From NCBI GenBank assembly GCA_030706015.1, contig JAUZPI010000022.1, positions 1 to 53,426 of the forward strand: 53,426 bases of DNA. Reading direction: 5' to 3'. Shown here in pieces: positions 40,230 to 48,400 of this stretch. Origin of the DNA: Bacillota bacterium. Lineage in GTDB: Bacteria; Bacillota; Clostridia; Clostridiales; Clostridiaceae. The translations under genes and the position numbers were made by a program. Every line of letters begins with the position of its first letter. The stretch's first letter is position 1. The notes beneath the pieces were generated by a model. That model had not been told where the DNA came from. It did not search any database and saw only the letters and a list, made by a program, of their open reading frames with translations.

Positions 40230-41057
40230 ATGGAAGATATACAGAATACTAAAGGAGATTATGGATTTAAAATAAACAAAGTTGGTGTAGAGAATATTTT
40301 ACATCCCATGATACTGGAAAATAATCAAGGAAGTATTATAAACACTATAGGTAATTTTTCTATGGCAGTAAGCTTAGAAAAAGGCTTAAGGGGTATAAAT
40401 ATGAGCAGGCTTCCTATTGTTTTGGCGGATTTACACAATTCGGGATGGAAAATATCAGACATAAGAGCAGATATTAAATATTTTTTAGATAATATCAGAG
40501 CTTCTATGGAATGCGAAGATGGATTTTTGGACATTGAATTTCAATACTTTGTAAATAAAAAGGCTCCAGTTTCGAATTATGCAGGAATAATGCCTTATAA
40601 ATGTAAGATACAAGCCTCTTTATGTAAAGATAAAGAAGGCTCTATAGCTAGAAGTTCTTATGATAATGAAGATATATTTGACTTGATTCTTACAGTAGAA
40701 ATACCTATCACAACTTTGTGTCCTTGTTCTAAGGCTATAAGTGAATTCTCAGCTCATAACCAAAGAGGGTATGTAGAGGTTTCTATAAAATATGGTGATA
40801 CAATTTATATTGAAGAGATTATAAACACTATTGAATCCCTAGCAAGCTGTGAGGTATATCCTATTTTAAAAAGAACAGATGAGAAGTATGTTACTGAAAA
40901 GGCATATGAAAATCCACGTTTTGTTGAGGATATTGTAAGATTATCAGCTGAAAAACTATTTGATGATCCAAGAATACATTGGCTTAAGATTAGCAGTATT
41001 CATCAAGAATCTATTCATCCGCATAATGCCTTTGCGGTGATTGAATTATATAAATAG
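40230..41057 (+). CDS. folE2: GTP cyclohydrolase FolE2 (type IB)
   Basis: 275 residues; opens the GTP ring to dihydroneopterin triphosphate, the first step of folate synthesis. This is the metal-flexible FolE2 family, not zinc FolE. Key residues are Cys in TTLCPCSKAIS, His in SAHNQRGYVEV and the SIHQESIHPHNAFAVIEL end. FolE2 is used by many bacteria under zinc limitation or as the only enzyme, as probably here since no folE lies in the operon. GGGAGGAAA precedes the ATG. The next gene starts 16 nt after its stop. Confidence 0.95.
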   Translation: MEDIQNTKGDYGFKINKVGVENILHPMILENNQGSIINTIGNFSMAVSLEKGLRGINMSRLPIVLADLHNSGWKISDIRADIKYFLDNIRASMECEDGFLDIEFQYFVNKKAPVSNYAGIMPYKCKIQASLCKDKEGSIARSSYDNEDIFDLILTVEIPITTLCPCSKAISEFSAHNQRGYVEVSIKYGDTIYIEEIINTIESLASCEVYPILKRTDEKYVTEKAYENPRFVEDIVRLSAEKLFDDPRIHWLKISSIHQESIHPHNAFAVIELYK

Positions 41058-41073
41058 ATTGGAGAGGGGTTAT

Positions 41074-41487
41074 ATGTATATCAATGAAACAAAACTGAAA
41101 GTGAGGTACGTAGAAACTGACAAAATGGGTATAGTACATCATTCAAATTACTATGCTTGGTTTGAAGTTGGAAGGGGCGAATTTGTAAGCAACAGCGGTA
41201 TGAGCTACAGAGCTTTAGAAGATCGTGGCTTGATGATGCCTCTTGTTGAATCTCATTGCAAGTACTATGAGGGAGCTAAGTATGAAGATGAAGTGACAAT
41301 AAGAACTTGGGTACAAGAACTTAGCGGAGTAAAGGTAGTATTTAATTATGAGGTTATAAGAGATTCTGATAAAAAATTATTAGCTAAGGGAGATACAGTT
41401 CAAACCTTTGTAGGCAACGAATTTAAGATTGTTAATATAAAGAAAAAGTATCCTGATGTGTGGGAAAAGCTAGAAAGCTTATGTTAA
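41074..41487 (+). CDS. Hotdog acyl-CoA thioesterase (YbgC/FadM type)
   Basis: 137 residues, single 4HBT hotdog domain. The catalytic segment is VRYVETDKMGIVHHSNYYAW with Asp in TDKMG and conserved HxNYY, followed by FEVGRGEF. It hydrolyses an acyl-CoA or aryl-CoA; the substrate is unknown. It closes the fol operon (16 nt after folE2), an unusual partner with no obvious need in folate synthesis. ATG 41074 lies after GGAGAGGGG; an ATG at 41041 lies within folE2 and lacks an SD. A perfect terminator follows. Confidence 0.88.
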   Translation: MYINETKLKVRYVETDKMGIVHHSNYYAWFEVGRGEFVSNSGMSYRALEDRGLMMPLVESHCKYYEGAKYEDEVTIRTWVQELSGVKVVFNYEVIRDSDKKLLAKGDTVQTFVGNEFKIVNIKKKYPDVWEKLESLC

Positions 41488-41495
41488 TAATAAAG

Positions 41496-41530
41496 TAAAA
41501 AACGTAGTTATTTAAAACTACGTTTTTTTA
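41496..41530. terminator. Bidirectional terminator after the folate operon
   Basis: AAAAAACGTAGTT (41497-41509) pairs with AACTACGTTTTTT (41516-41528), 6-nt loop, with A- and T-runs on both sides. It separates the convergent fol operon and flavin reductase gene. Confidence 0.92.
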
Positions 41531-42031
41531 CTACTTTTTATAGCAAGCTACTATTTCACCAAAGTATATTGTATGATAATTATTGTCACCATAAGAAGAG
41601 TTTTTTATTTCTTCATCAATTAGAGCAGGATCCATTTCTTGTTTAAATACAACTTTGCATTCATAATGAAGTTCGCAGTTACCTATTATTGGAGTAGAAA
41701 GGATTTTACCATCTTCTAAGTTTAAATTACATTCTTTAAATTTATCAAACTCTCTTCCAGACTTTGTTCCGCAGAAGGCAAGAGCTTTTTTTGCATCCTC
41801 ATTTAAAGGTATACTTACTGTAAATTCGTTAGACTTTTCTATAATTTCATGGGTATATCTTGATTTTCTTACCATTGCAGTAAATACAGGTCTGCTCCAT
41901 TCAAAGCCAATATTTCCCCAACTAATTGTCATGGTATTAGTTATTTCTCCTGATTTTGTTGTGAGGAAGGCTCCTTTTTTATGTAGATGCTCCATACCAA
42001 GTTCCATATTTTCAATAAAATTAACGCTCAC
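41531..42031 (-). CDS. Flavin reductase-like FMN-binding protein
   Basis: 166 residues, split-barrel flavin-binding fold. Family motifs: AFLTTKSGEITNTMTISWGN, RPVFTAMVRKSRYTHEIIEK, FTVSIPLNEDAKKALAFCGT, KSGREFDKFKE and the C-terminal YHTIYFGEIVACY. Related clostridial proteins reduce flavins or bind FMN in redox chains; the partner is unknown. The start is GTG, 7 nt after GGAG, giving MSVNFIEN. The structured RNA copy 2 lies 168 nt upstream on the same strand, so it may be within the leader of this gene. Confidence 0.88.
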   Translation of the reverse strand: MSVNFIENMELGMEHLHKKGAFLTTKSGEITNTMTISWGNIGFEWSRPVFTAMVRKSRYTHEIIEKSNEFTVSIPLNEDAKKALAFCGTKSGREFDKFKECNLNLEDGKILSTPIIGNCELHYECKVVFKQEMDPALIDEEIKNSSYGDNNYHTIYFGEIVACYKK

Positions 42032-42199
42032 AGAATCACTCCTTATAATTCAAGTGTAGTTTTATTTTTCGTTTCAAGCTATATTTTATATTTTTTCTGC
42101 AACATTTTCAACCTTAAATACAAGCTTATATTAGTATGGTCACAGCTGATAAAGTTTACACATATAATGAATATAACAGATACCTTCTATTTAATATAC

Positions 42200-42333
42200 T
42201 TTATCCGATGACTACCAGCCGTAATACTCGCGCTTCTACAAGCGGGAGATAACGGCTACTACGTCCTTGGATAACGATTTCTTACCTTGAGGTGGGGGTT
42301 AAAACCCCATCTCAAGCTAAGAACTCTGTTTAT
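42200..42333 (-). ncRNA. Structured RNA element, HEARO/IscB omega RNA-like, copy 2
   Basis: Minus-strand copy, 134 nt, of the element at 29273-29386. Both begin ATAAACAGAGTTCTTAG and end GTAGTCATCGGATAAA, and share AGAAATCGTTATCC and most of the core. The first hairpin is different and longer here: CTTGAGATGGGG pairs with CCCCCACCTCAAG outside a TTTTAA-type loop, below a TTCTTA/TAAGAA base. Thus pairing is kept while sequence is not. The inner hairpin has one C-C mismatch (AAGCGCGAG). The plus-strand gap 42032-42446 shows no gene besides this element and the start region of the next gene. Family assignment to HEARO is from memory of structure and needs a covariance search. Confidence 0.75.
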
Positions 42334-42446
42334 TAGATATCAGTTAAGGGATTTGTAGACAACTTGTATAAAAAATGCGTTAGATGGTGTAGAAGTTTAA
42401 GGCATTGTTCTACTAAGCCTAAAAAATATTAAAGGAGTGGAATAAG

Positions 42447-42986
42447 GTGCCGGATGGAGCTCAATTATCACAATTGAATTTACCATATTTAAATGTTATT
42501 GCAGCTGAAATTACTACTTTGGGTGAGACAATATTAGTAGTAGCAGCTCAGAAGGAATTGCAAAGGAATCAAATACAAGATCAAAACCTATCACAGCAGT
42601 TATTTATAGAGGCAACTAAATTAAATGTAATTGGTAATTTAGTTACTTTGGCAGGAGATACCTTCGCTGCAATTTTAGCAGATATAGTATTGCAAACAGG
42701 CGGCGGAGGAGATGGTGGAGGAGACTCAGGCGATGGAGGAAACGGTACAGAAGATACTAATAAATCAGTAAACAATGAAAATAAAAATCAAAATAGTCAG
42801 GGCGCTAATAAAGATAACACTGGGCAGGATCAGGCAGCTTATATACAGAGTATTCCGTGGTTCTGTAGTTCAGCAAAATTAAATGTAACAGCTGCATGGT
42901 TAATAGTTATTGGAGACACGCTTGCATCTAGAGCAGCTGTAATTGAAGCAAGAAAAATGAGGCTGCCGATTTTTGCAGCAGTATAA
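42447..42986 (+). CDS. Orphan three-repeat helical protein with Gly-rich linker
   Basis: 179 residues, family not recognised. Three hydrophobic repeats share LNV-x8-G[DE]T: YLNVIAAEITTLGETILVVA (residues 14-33), KLNVIGNLVTLAGDTFAAIL (58-77) and KLNVTAAWLIVIGDTLASRA (144-163). Between repeats 2 and 3 lies a flexible Gly/Asp then Asn/Gln-rich linker (about 84-130). The repeats are too polar at the G[DE]T turn for classical membrane anchors and could be amphipathic helices. GTG 42447 is supported by AAAGGAGTGG about 9 nt upstream. A hairpin follows the stop. A structural or surface-assembly role is possible. Confidence 0.78.
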   Translation: MPDGAQLSQLNLPYLNVIAAEITTLGETILVVAAQKELQRNQIQDQNLSQQLFIEATKLNVIGNLVTLAGDTFAAILADIVLQTGGGGDGGGDSGDGGNGTEDTNKSVNNENKNQNSQGANKDNTGQDQAAYIQSIPWFCSSAKLNVTAAWLIVIGDTLASRAAVIEARKMRLPIFAAV

Positions 42987-42992
42987 AAAAGT

Positions 42993-43042
42993 GTCTAGGT
43001 GAGTAGTATTGAAATTGCTCTCACCTGGACATTATTCATTTA
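42993..43042 (+). terminator. Hairpin after the three-repeat gene
   Basis: GTCTAGGTGAG (42993-43003) pairs with CTCACCTGGAC (43020-43030) with one G-T, 16-nt loop, followed by ATTATTCATTT. The U-tail is interrupted, so efficiency is uncertain. Confidence 0.6.
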
Positions 43043-43100
43043 TAAAGCAAGGCATAAAACTTAAGCTTATGGATACTATAAAATTGAAGGTGGTGAGCTT

Positions 43101-43322
43101 ATGAAGCGGAGAATACAAGGCAGGCTATTACCTGATGAACAGGTGCATGCTGTTGCTAGACGCATTAAAAATCAGGTAATAACTGATGAAATGGAAACAG
43201 GTGAGAACACACCAACTATGGAATATGGCTATCATGAAGATGGTACTATAAGAGAAAAAGAGGTAGAGGCTTTTATAAAGGAGTTTCCTGAAAGAGAAAT
43301 AAATTCAAATACAAGAAGTTAG
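43101..43322 (+). CDS. Hypothetical small protein, 73 residues
   Basis: A strongly charged, soluble small protein (MKRRIQGRLLPDEQVHAVAR start; acidic Glu/Thr-rich middle with GYHEDGTIREKEVEAF). No family recognised. AAGGTGGTGA lies about 7 nt before the ATG, a good SD. It is a single gene between a hairpin and a convergent terminator. The composition suggests a spore or stress small protein, but nothing specific supports it. Confidence 0.7.
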   Translation: MKRRIQGRLLPDEQVHAVARRIKNQVITDEMETGENTPTMEYGYHEDGTIREKEVEAFIKEFPEREINSNTRS

Positions 43323-43334
43323 CGCTTAGTAAGA

Positions 43335-43392
43335 AATGGGCATGTAGTACTTAGGATATCATACATAGATATTTTCATAACTACATGCCATT
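43335..43392. terminator. Convergent terminator hairpin
   Basis: AATGGGCATGTAGT (43335-43348) pairs with ACTACATGCCATT (43380-43392) with a one-G bulge and a 31-nt loop. It separates the 73-residue gene and the DUF554 gene. U-tails are poor. Confidence 0.55.
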
Positions 43393-43404
43393 ACAGAGTA
43401 TATA

Positions 43405-44103
43405 CTAGCGACTTAGTAAAGGAAATAAATTTAGTATAAGCTGATATATAATAGGAATAAATATTGCAGGTAGGAGGTTGGCTACCTTTATTTTAGTAAT
43501 ACCAAGCATATTGAGACCTAGTCCTATTATAAGAAGGCTTCCTACAGCAGTCATATCTGTTACTACACTTTGTATTAATATAACCTTAAGGGAAGCGGCT
43601 CCCAATGTAATAATGCCTTGATAAAGAAGTACTGAAACAGAAGCAAATAGAACGCCTATTCCCAGGGATGAAGCAAAAATTATTGAAGCAATACCATCTA
43701 AGGCTGATTTAGAGAAAAGTATTTCGTGATTTCCCTGAAGACCATCTGTAAGAGAACCAACTATTGCCATTGCCCCAGTACAAAATAGTAAACTTGCTGT
43801 TACGAACCCTTCAGAAACTTTCCAGCCTCTAGATTTAAATTTACTTTCAATTTTATCTCCAAGCCTTTGTGTAAGGTTGTCTAAATTTATTAGTTCACCA
43901 ATAATTGCACCTATGATAATTGATATAATAATTAGAAGTACATTACTGCCTTTTATTGCACCGGATATACCAATGAAAATAACACATAATGCTAAACCAT
44001 GCATAACAGTATCACTAATTCGTTTAGGGATTCCACCTTTAAGAATAAGACCTAATATACTACCTGCAATAATAGCTAAAAAATTGACTATGGTTCCCAG
44101 CAT
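43405..44103 (-). CDS. DUF554 family membrane protein (YdfK/YqgA-like)
   Basis: 232 residues, about seven membrane helices. The family starts MLGTIVNFLAIIAGSILGLI and has GLALCVIFIGISGAIKGSN, the FVTASLLFCTGAMAIVGSLT segment and DGIASIIFASSLGIGVLF. Described as a possible transporter; substrate unknown. The SD AAGGAGG (minus strand) sets the ATG at 44103. It is divergent from gpmA and ends near the convergent hairpin. Confidence 0.9.
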   Translation of the reverse strand: MLGTIVNFLAIIAGSILGLILKGGIPKRISDTVMHGLALCVIFIGISGAIKGSNVLLIIISIIIGAIIGELINLDNLTQRLGDKIESKFKSRGWKVSEGFVTASLLFCTGAMAIVGSLTDGLQGNHEILFSKSALDGIASIIFASSLGIGVLFASVSVLLYQGIITLGAASLKVILIQSVVTDMTAVGSLLIIGLGLNMLGITKIKVANLLPAIFIPIIYQLILNLFPLLSR

Positions 44104-44352
44104 TTATAAATCCTCCTTTAATTTAGTTTGTATATGAAAAATGTACTAAAGATTTAAATTTGCACTAAATATTAATTTTAATAATTTATATAATGGCTGT
44201 CAACGACGAAATTGAGTTATCCTATGGAAATACACTGTTAAAAAAGTCCATATTATATATATTTGAATAAATTCTGTTAAATGTAACATAATACTTGGGA
44301 AAACATAAATAATAATATTAGCGCTAGTTTGAAATTAAAGTGAGGTGAGGGT

Positions 44353-45108
44353 ATGATTAAATTGGTTTTAATAAGACATGGTCAAAGCCAATGGAATAAG
44401 GAAAACAGATTTACTGGCTGGACTGATGTTGATTTATCAGAAAATGGATTAGAGGAAGCAAGGCAGGCAGGTAGAATTTTAAAAAACAACGGATATGTTT
44501 TTGATGCTGCTTATACCTCAGTTTTAAAAAGAGCTATAAGAACCTTGTGGATTGTACTAGATGAAATGGATTTAATGTGGATACCAGTTTATAATTCTTG
44601 GAGGTTAAATGAAAGACATTATGGAGCGCTTCAAGGTTTAAATAAGCAGGAAACTGCAGATAAATATGGTGCAGAGCAGGTTCACAAATGGAGAAGATAT
44701 GTAGAGGTTAGGCCGCCTGCTTTAGAAAAGAATGATAAAAGATATGCAGGATTGGAGGATAAATATAAAAATCTAAAGGAAGAGCAAATTCCTTTAACAG
44801 AAAATCTGGATGACACTGTAGATAGAGTTTTATGGTATTGGAATGAAAGCATAGCCCCTAAAATTAAGGGAGGGGAAAGGATAATCATTTCTGCACATGG
44901 TAATACTTTAAGGGCATTAGTTAAATATTTAGATAATGTTCCTAGCGATGGTATAGTAAACTTAAATATTCCTACAGGAACACCACTAGTATATGAATTA
45001 GATGATAATCTAAAACCAATAACGCATTATTATCTTGCAATGGATGGTCCTCTTCCAAAAGACGCAGTGCCAGAAAATATTTCGGAGGCAGTTAAGATAA
45101 CAACTTAA
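44353..45108 (+). CDS. gpmA: 2,3-bisphosphoglycerate-dependent phosphoglycerate mutase
   Basis: 251 residues; interconverts 3- and 2-phosphoglycerate in glycolysis via a phospho-His. LIRHGQSQWNKENRFTGWTD carries the catalytic RHG, then AYTSVLKRAIRT, RLNERHYGALQGLNK and the second His in ISAHGNTLRALVKYL. Length and C-terminal tail agree with GpmA rather than the shorter broad-specificity phosphatases. GAGGTGAGGG precedes the ATG. Glycolysis in clostridia often also uses the cofactor-independent enzyme, so this may be a second mutase. Confidence 0.95.
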   Translation: MIKLVLIRHGQSQWNKENRFTGWTDVDLSENGLEEARQAGRILKNNGYVFDAAYTSVLKRAIRTLWIVLDEMDLMWIPVYNSWRLNERHYGALQGLNKQETADKYGAEQVHKWRRYVEVRPPALEKNDKRYAGLEDKYKNLKEEQIPLTENLDDTVDRVLWYWNESIAPKIKGGERIIISAHGNTLRALVKYLDNVPSDGIVNLNIPTGTPLVYELDDNLKPITHYYLAMDGPLPKDAVPENISEAVKITT

Positions 45109-45446
45109 TGGGGCTTAATTTAAACTTCAGAGGCTAAAGCTTTACGTTAATTTGTAAAGCGATGGTCTCTATTTTAGTATTACAATAAATGTAAAAAATA
45201 TTTAGAGGAGCAATAAAATTTTAATTTAAATATTGAAAAATATTATCAAAAGTAATACTATTAAATAAATAGAATAATTGTTAATTTTATGCTAGGTGAA
45301 TCGTTTTTGAGAAAAGCTTTTCATAATGGATATTTTCCTATTAGCAGTGAGAAAATATATAAGAGCTTGAATAAAAAACACTAATAGTGATTAGATAAAA
45401 TTTGTAGTATTAGTATGTAAATTCAATAGGGAGGTTATGTACAAGT
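45109..45446 (+). other. 338-bp gap between gpmA and the giant exported protein gene
   Basis: No gene is supported. A GCTTTAC/GTAAAGC hairpin (45139-45160) with flanking AGAG/CTCT pairing is a weak gpmA terminator. A 31-codon frame at 45289-45384 has no SD. The last 60 nt contain the SD AGGGAGG of the next gene; a clear promoter is not seen. Confidence 0.6.
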
Positions 45447-48400
45447 ATGGGGAAAAGATTTGCAAAAAGAAATTATAGGTTTTTCAGTAGAAAGGTAAGT
45501 GCTTTTTCAATGCTGATTATTGCTATAGTAGTATTAGTAATACCTAGCACAATATACAAAGTTATCGGTGAGGGTACAACTGCCATTACACCTATTTCAA
45601 TAAAAACCAGTATTGATTCAATTAACTACAGTACAGGCACTGCACAAAACAACTATAATTACACAGTGCTAAAAAGCGGTGACAGCAGCTCTAAAATTGG
45701 ATTCTATGAGTATGATAAACAATATAATTGTATAAGAGCTACATATAAGATTTCTTTAACTAGCACTAAGTATATTAAAAATGCAGTAATTACTCAACCT
45801 TATCCCCATGAACTTACTCTAGCGAACAAGGGTATAATTATAGATAATAGTACTGATGGTATAAATTATACTGACAATGGAAGTGCTTTAACGATACAAC
45901 TTAATAAAAATACAACAGCAAGTAGTCCAACACCAACCGCAACACCAACATCTAGTCCAACACCAACCGCAACACCGTCAAGTGTAGTTTCAAGTAATCC
46001 AACAACAGCAGTAGCTGGACAATCTATAACAATTACCTACAATGCTAGCGGTAGAGTATTGCAAAACTCCTCAACATTAAAAATGCATTGGGGATATGAT
46101 GGTTGGACTGTTCCTACTGATACAGTTATGACTTCAGTAGGAAGTAATATATGGACAGCTACAATAACTGTACCAAGCGCTGCAAAATCAGGTTTAAATG
46201 TATGCTTTACAAATGGATCAAGTTGGGATAATAATAACTCTGCAAACTGGACTATTCCAGTAACTACTGCAACCCCAACAGCAGCGCCAACTGCAACACC
46301 TGTGCCAACAGTTAGCCCAACTCCTAAGTCAACCAGCAGTACAACAATCAGTGATAATACTATATCACAAGATGTTACTGTGCAATTAATATTTAATATT
46401 GCTACAGACACTAGTAAAAATAATAATATTGTACCAGGAGTATTTCAACTTAAACCAACTATTTCTTATATGGATGATAAGGGACAACAAAAATTTGGTT
46501 CGATAGATGATGGAACCTTTGATTATACTCCAACTGCAAAGGTATATAGAAAACCAAAAGTATTGTATGTACATGGAGCTACGGGTTTAAAAGAAGTGTC
46601 TGATATTGATAATTACGCAAAATTAGCATCAAATAATAATCCCAATGTACCAAGTGCATCTACAAGACAACCTAGTGATGAAACATCAGCTAAGGATGAG
46701 ATTTATAGTAATGACAAATTTGATGTAGTTCCTATGAGTATTCAAACTTTCATTGGACAGACTCTTACAAGCATAAATGGACAATATGATGCAATTTATT
46801 TTGGAAAAGGAATTTATGTAAGTAAGGATAGTCCTGTAAATACTGGTATTTACGATATGATGTATAAGGGACCAGGTGCTACCCCTTGGCCAAGTGGGAA
46901 GATCGATTATTGGGATAAAAATAATTGGTATCATAATATTTTTCATAGTGGCTCCGATAATAAGGATGTTGTTTACCCTACTTTTAAAGATATGAATGGT
47001 AACAGCATAGGTTTAGCAGACAGAACTATATCTGCTTATGATATTACAGACAGAATGGCAGATAAAGTAATGGAATTTATAAAATCAAATCAATTAGTAA
47101 TATTTAATAACGATGTATTGGGGAAAGATACATCTACTAACTCTAATATAAGTCAGAGTTTTAGGTATAATGATACCATTAAAACAGTATTTGCTCGAAG
47201 ATTTAAAAATATTGATACACAAATAAGTGTAAATAATATAACCAAACAAAAAGTATATTTTGTAAATAACCTCAGCGAAATTCAAGTCCCAGATAATGGT
47301 ACGGATAATGGTGATACCATAAACGCAGGGGATACAAATAATTCTATAGTATTTAAGGCGTTTGATGATTTAGGTTCCCATAGACCATATTTAAAAGTGA
47401 CAGCTTCACCAGCTTCTTTTAAAAACACCACAGTTGGGAAAAGTGGAGATCAAAATAGTACATTATCATTTAGTTTTGAAGCATACAATTATAATAATGA
47501 TAATGATTTAACAGCTTTAATATATTTAGATAAAAACAGTGATGGTAAATTTGGATATATAAACAGTACAGGTACAGCAGATTTGGAGTTAGCATATTCA
47601 CCAATAACATTAAAAAATGGTGTGCAAACTAGTGTTGTTGTACCAAAGCCTAAGTCCAATAATGGTACATTCTTTTCAGGAATGCTATACTGGGAAATAG
47701 CTGTTACTGATGATGCTAATGATAACCAAGTTAAATTGAGCAATGTAATTGATAATCCATACTATTCAACTGGTACAGCAAAGAAAGCTTTAGATCCTAG
47801 TGGAGAAAGTGGACAAAAGGATTTTTGCATGGACAGCATTTTGTCAAAGAACGGTATTGAGACTAATATTAATGTTCTTCAATTAACGCCTGATTCAAAT
47901 AACAATGGAGATCTGCAAACATTATTTAAGAATACTATTACAGATAGCAATGGAACACATACTATAAATGAAGTGCCTGGTGTGGCAAAGGTAAATGTAA
48001 CGCCAGAGACAGTAAGTAATTTTATTAAAAATGGAGATTATTCAAAACTAAATCAGTATGATATGTTAGTATTAGGTTTTCAGGATAATTATTATCAGAA
48101 TTTAGATTTTTATACTCATGGAGGTAACGTAATTGACCCTAATGACCCAAACAAAAAAACTCGTGCAGAAAATGCAGTAATAGCATTAAAGAATTATATA
48201 AACTCTGGTAAAGGTGTATTATTTACACATGATACTATTCATGGACTTGAAAGAACTGACGCAACTACCTTTAATACAAATACTGAAACAACGATGAATA
48301 TAAGAAATAATTTCTTAGATGCTGTTGGGTTGAAATGGCAAAGTTCTAAATATGCAATAGATGGGATATGGTCAAACAACTCAAACGACTATACACTAAG

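Noticed and set aside
41987..42211. 74-codon plus-strand frame near RNA copy 2
   Set aside because: Starts inside the antisense flavin reductase gene, has no SD and ends inside the RNA element; composition is that of AT-rich non-coding DNA.
45289..45384. 31-codon frame between gpmA and the giant protein gene
   Set aside because: No Shine-Dalgarno, no recognisable motif, AT-rich gap; likely chance.
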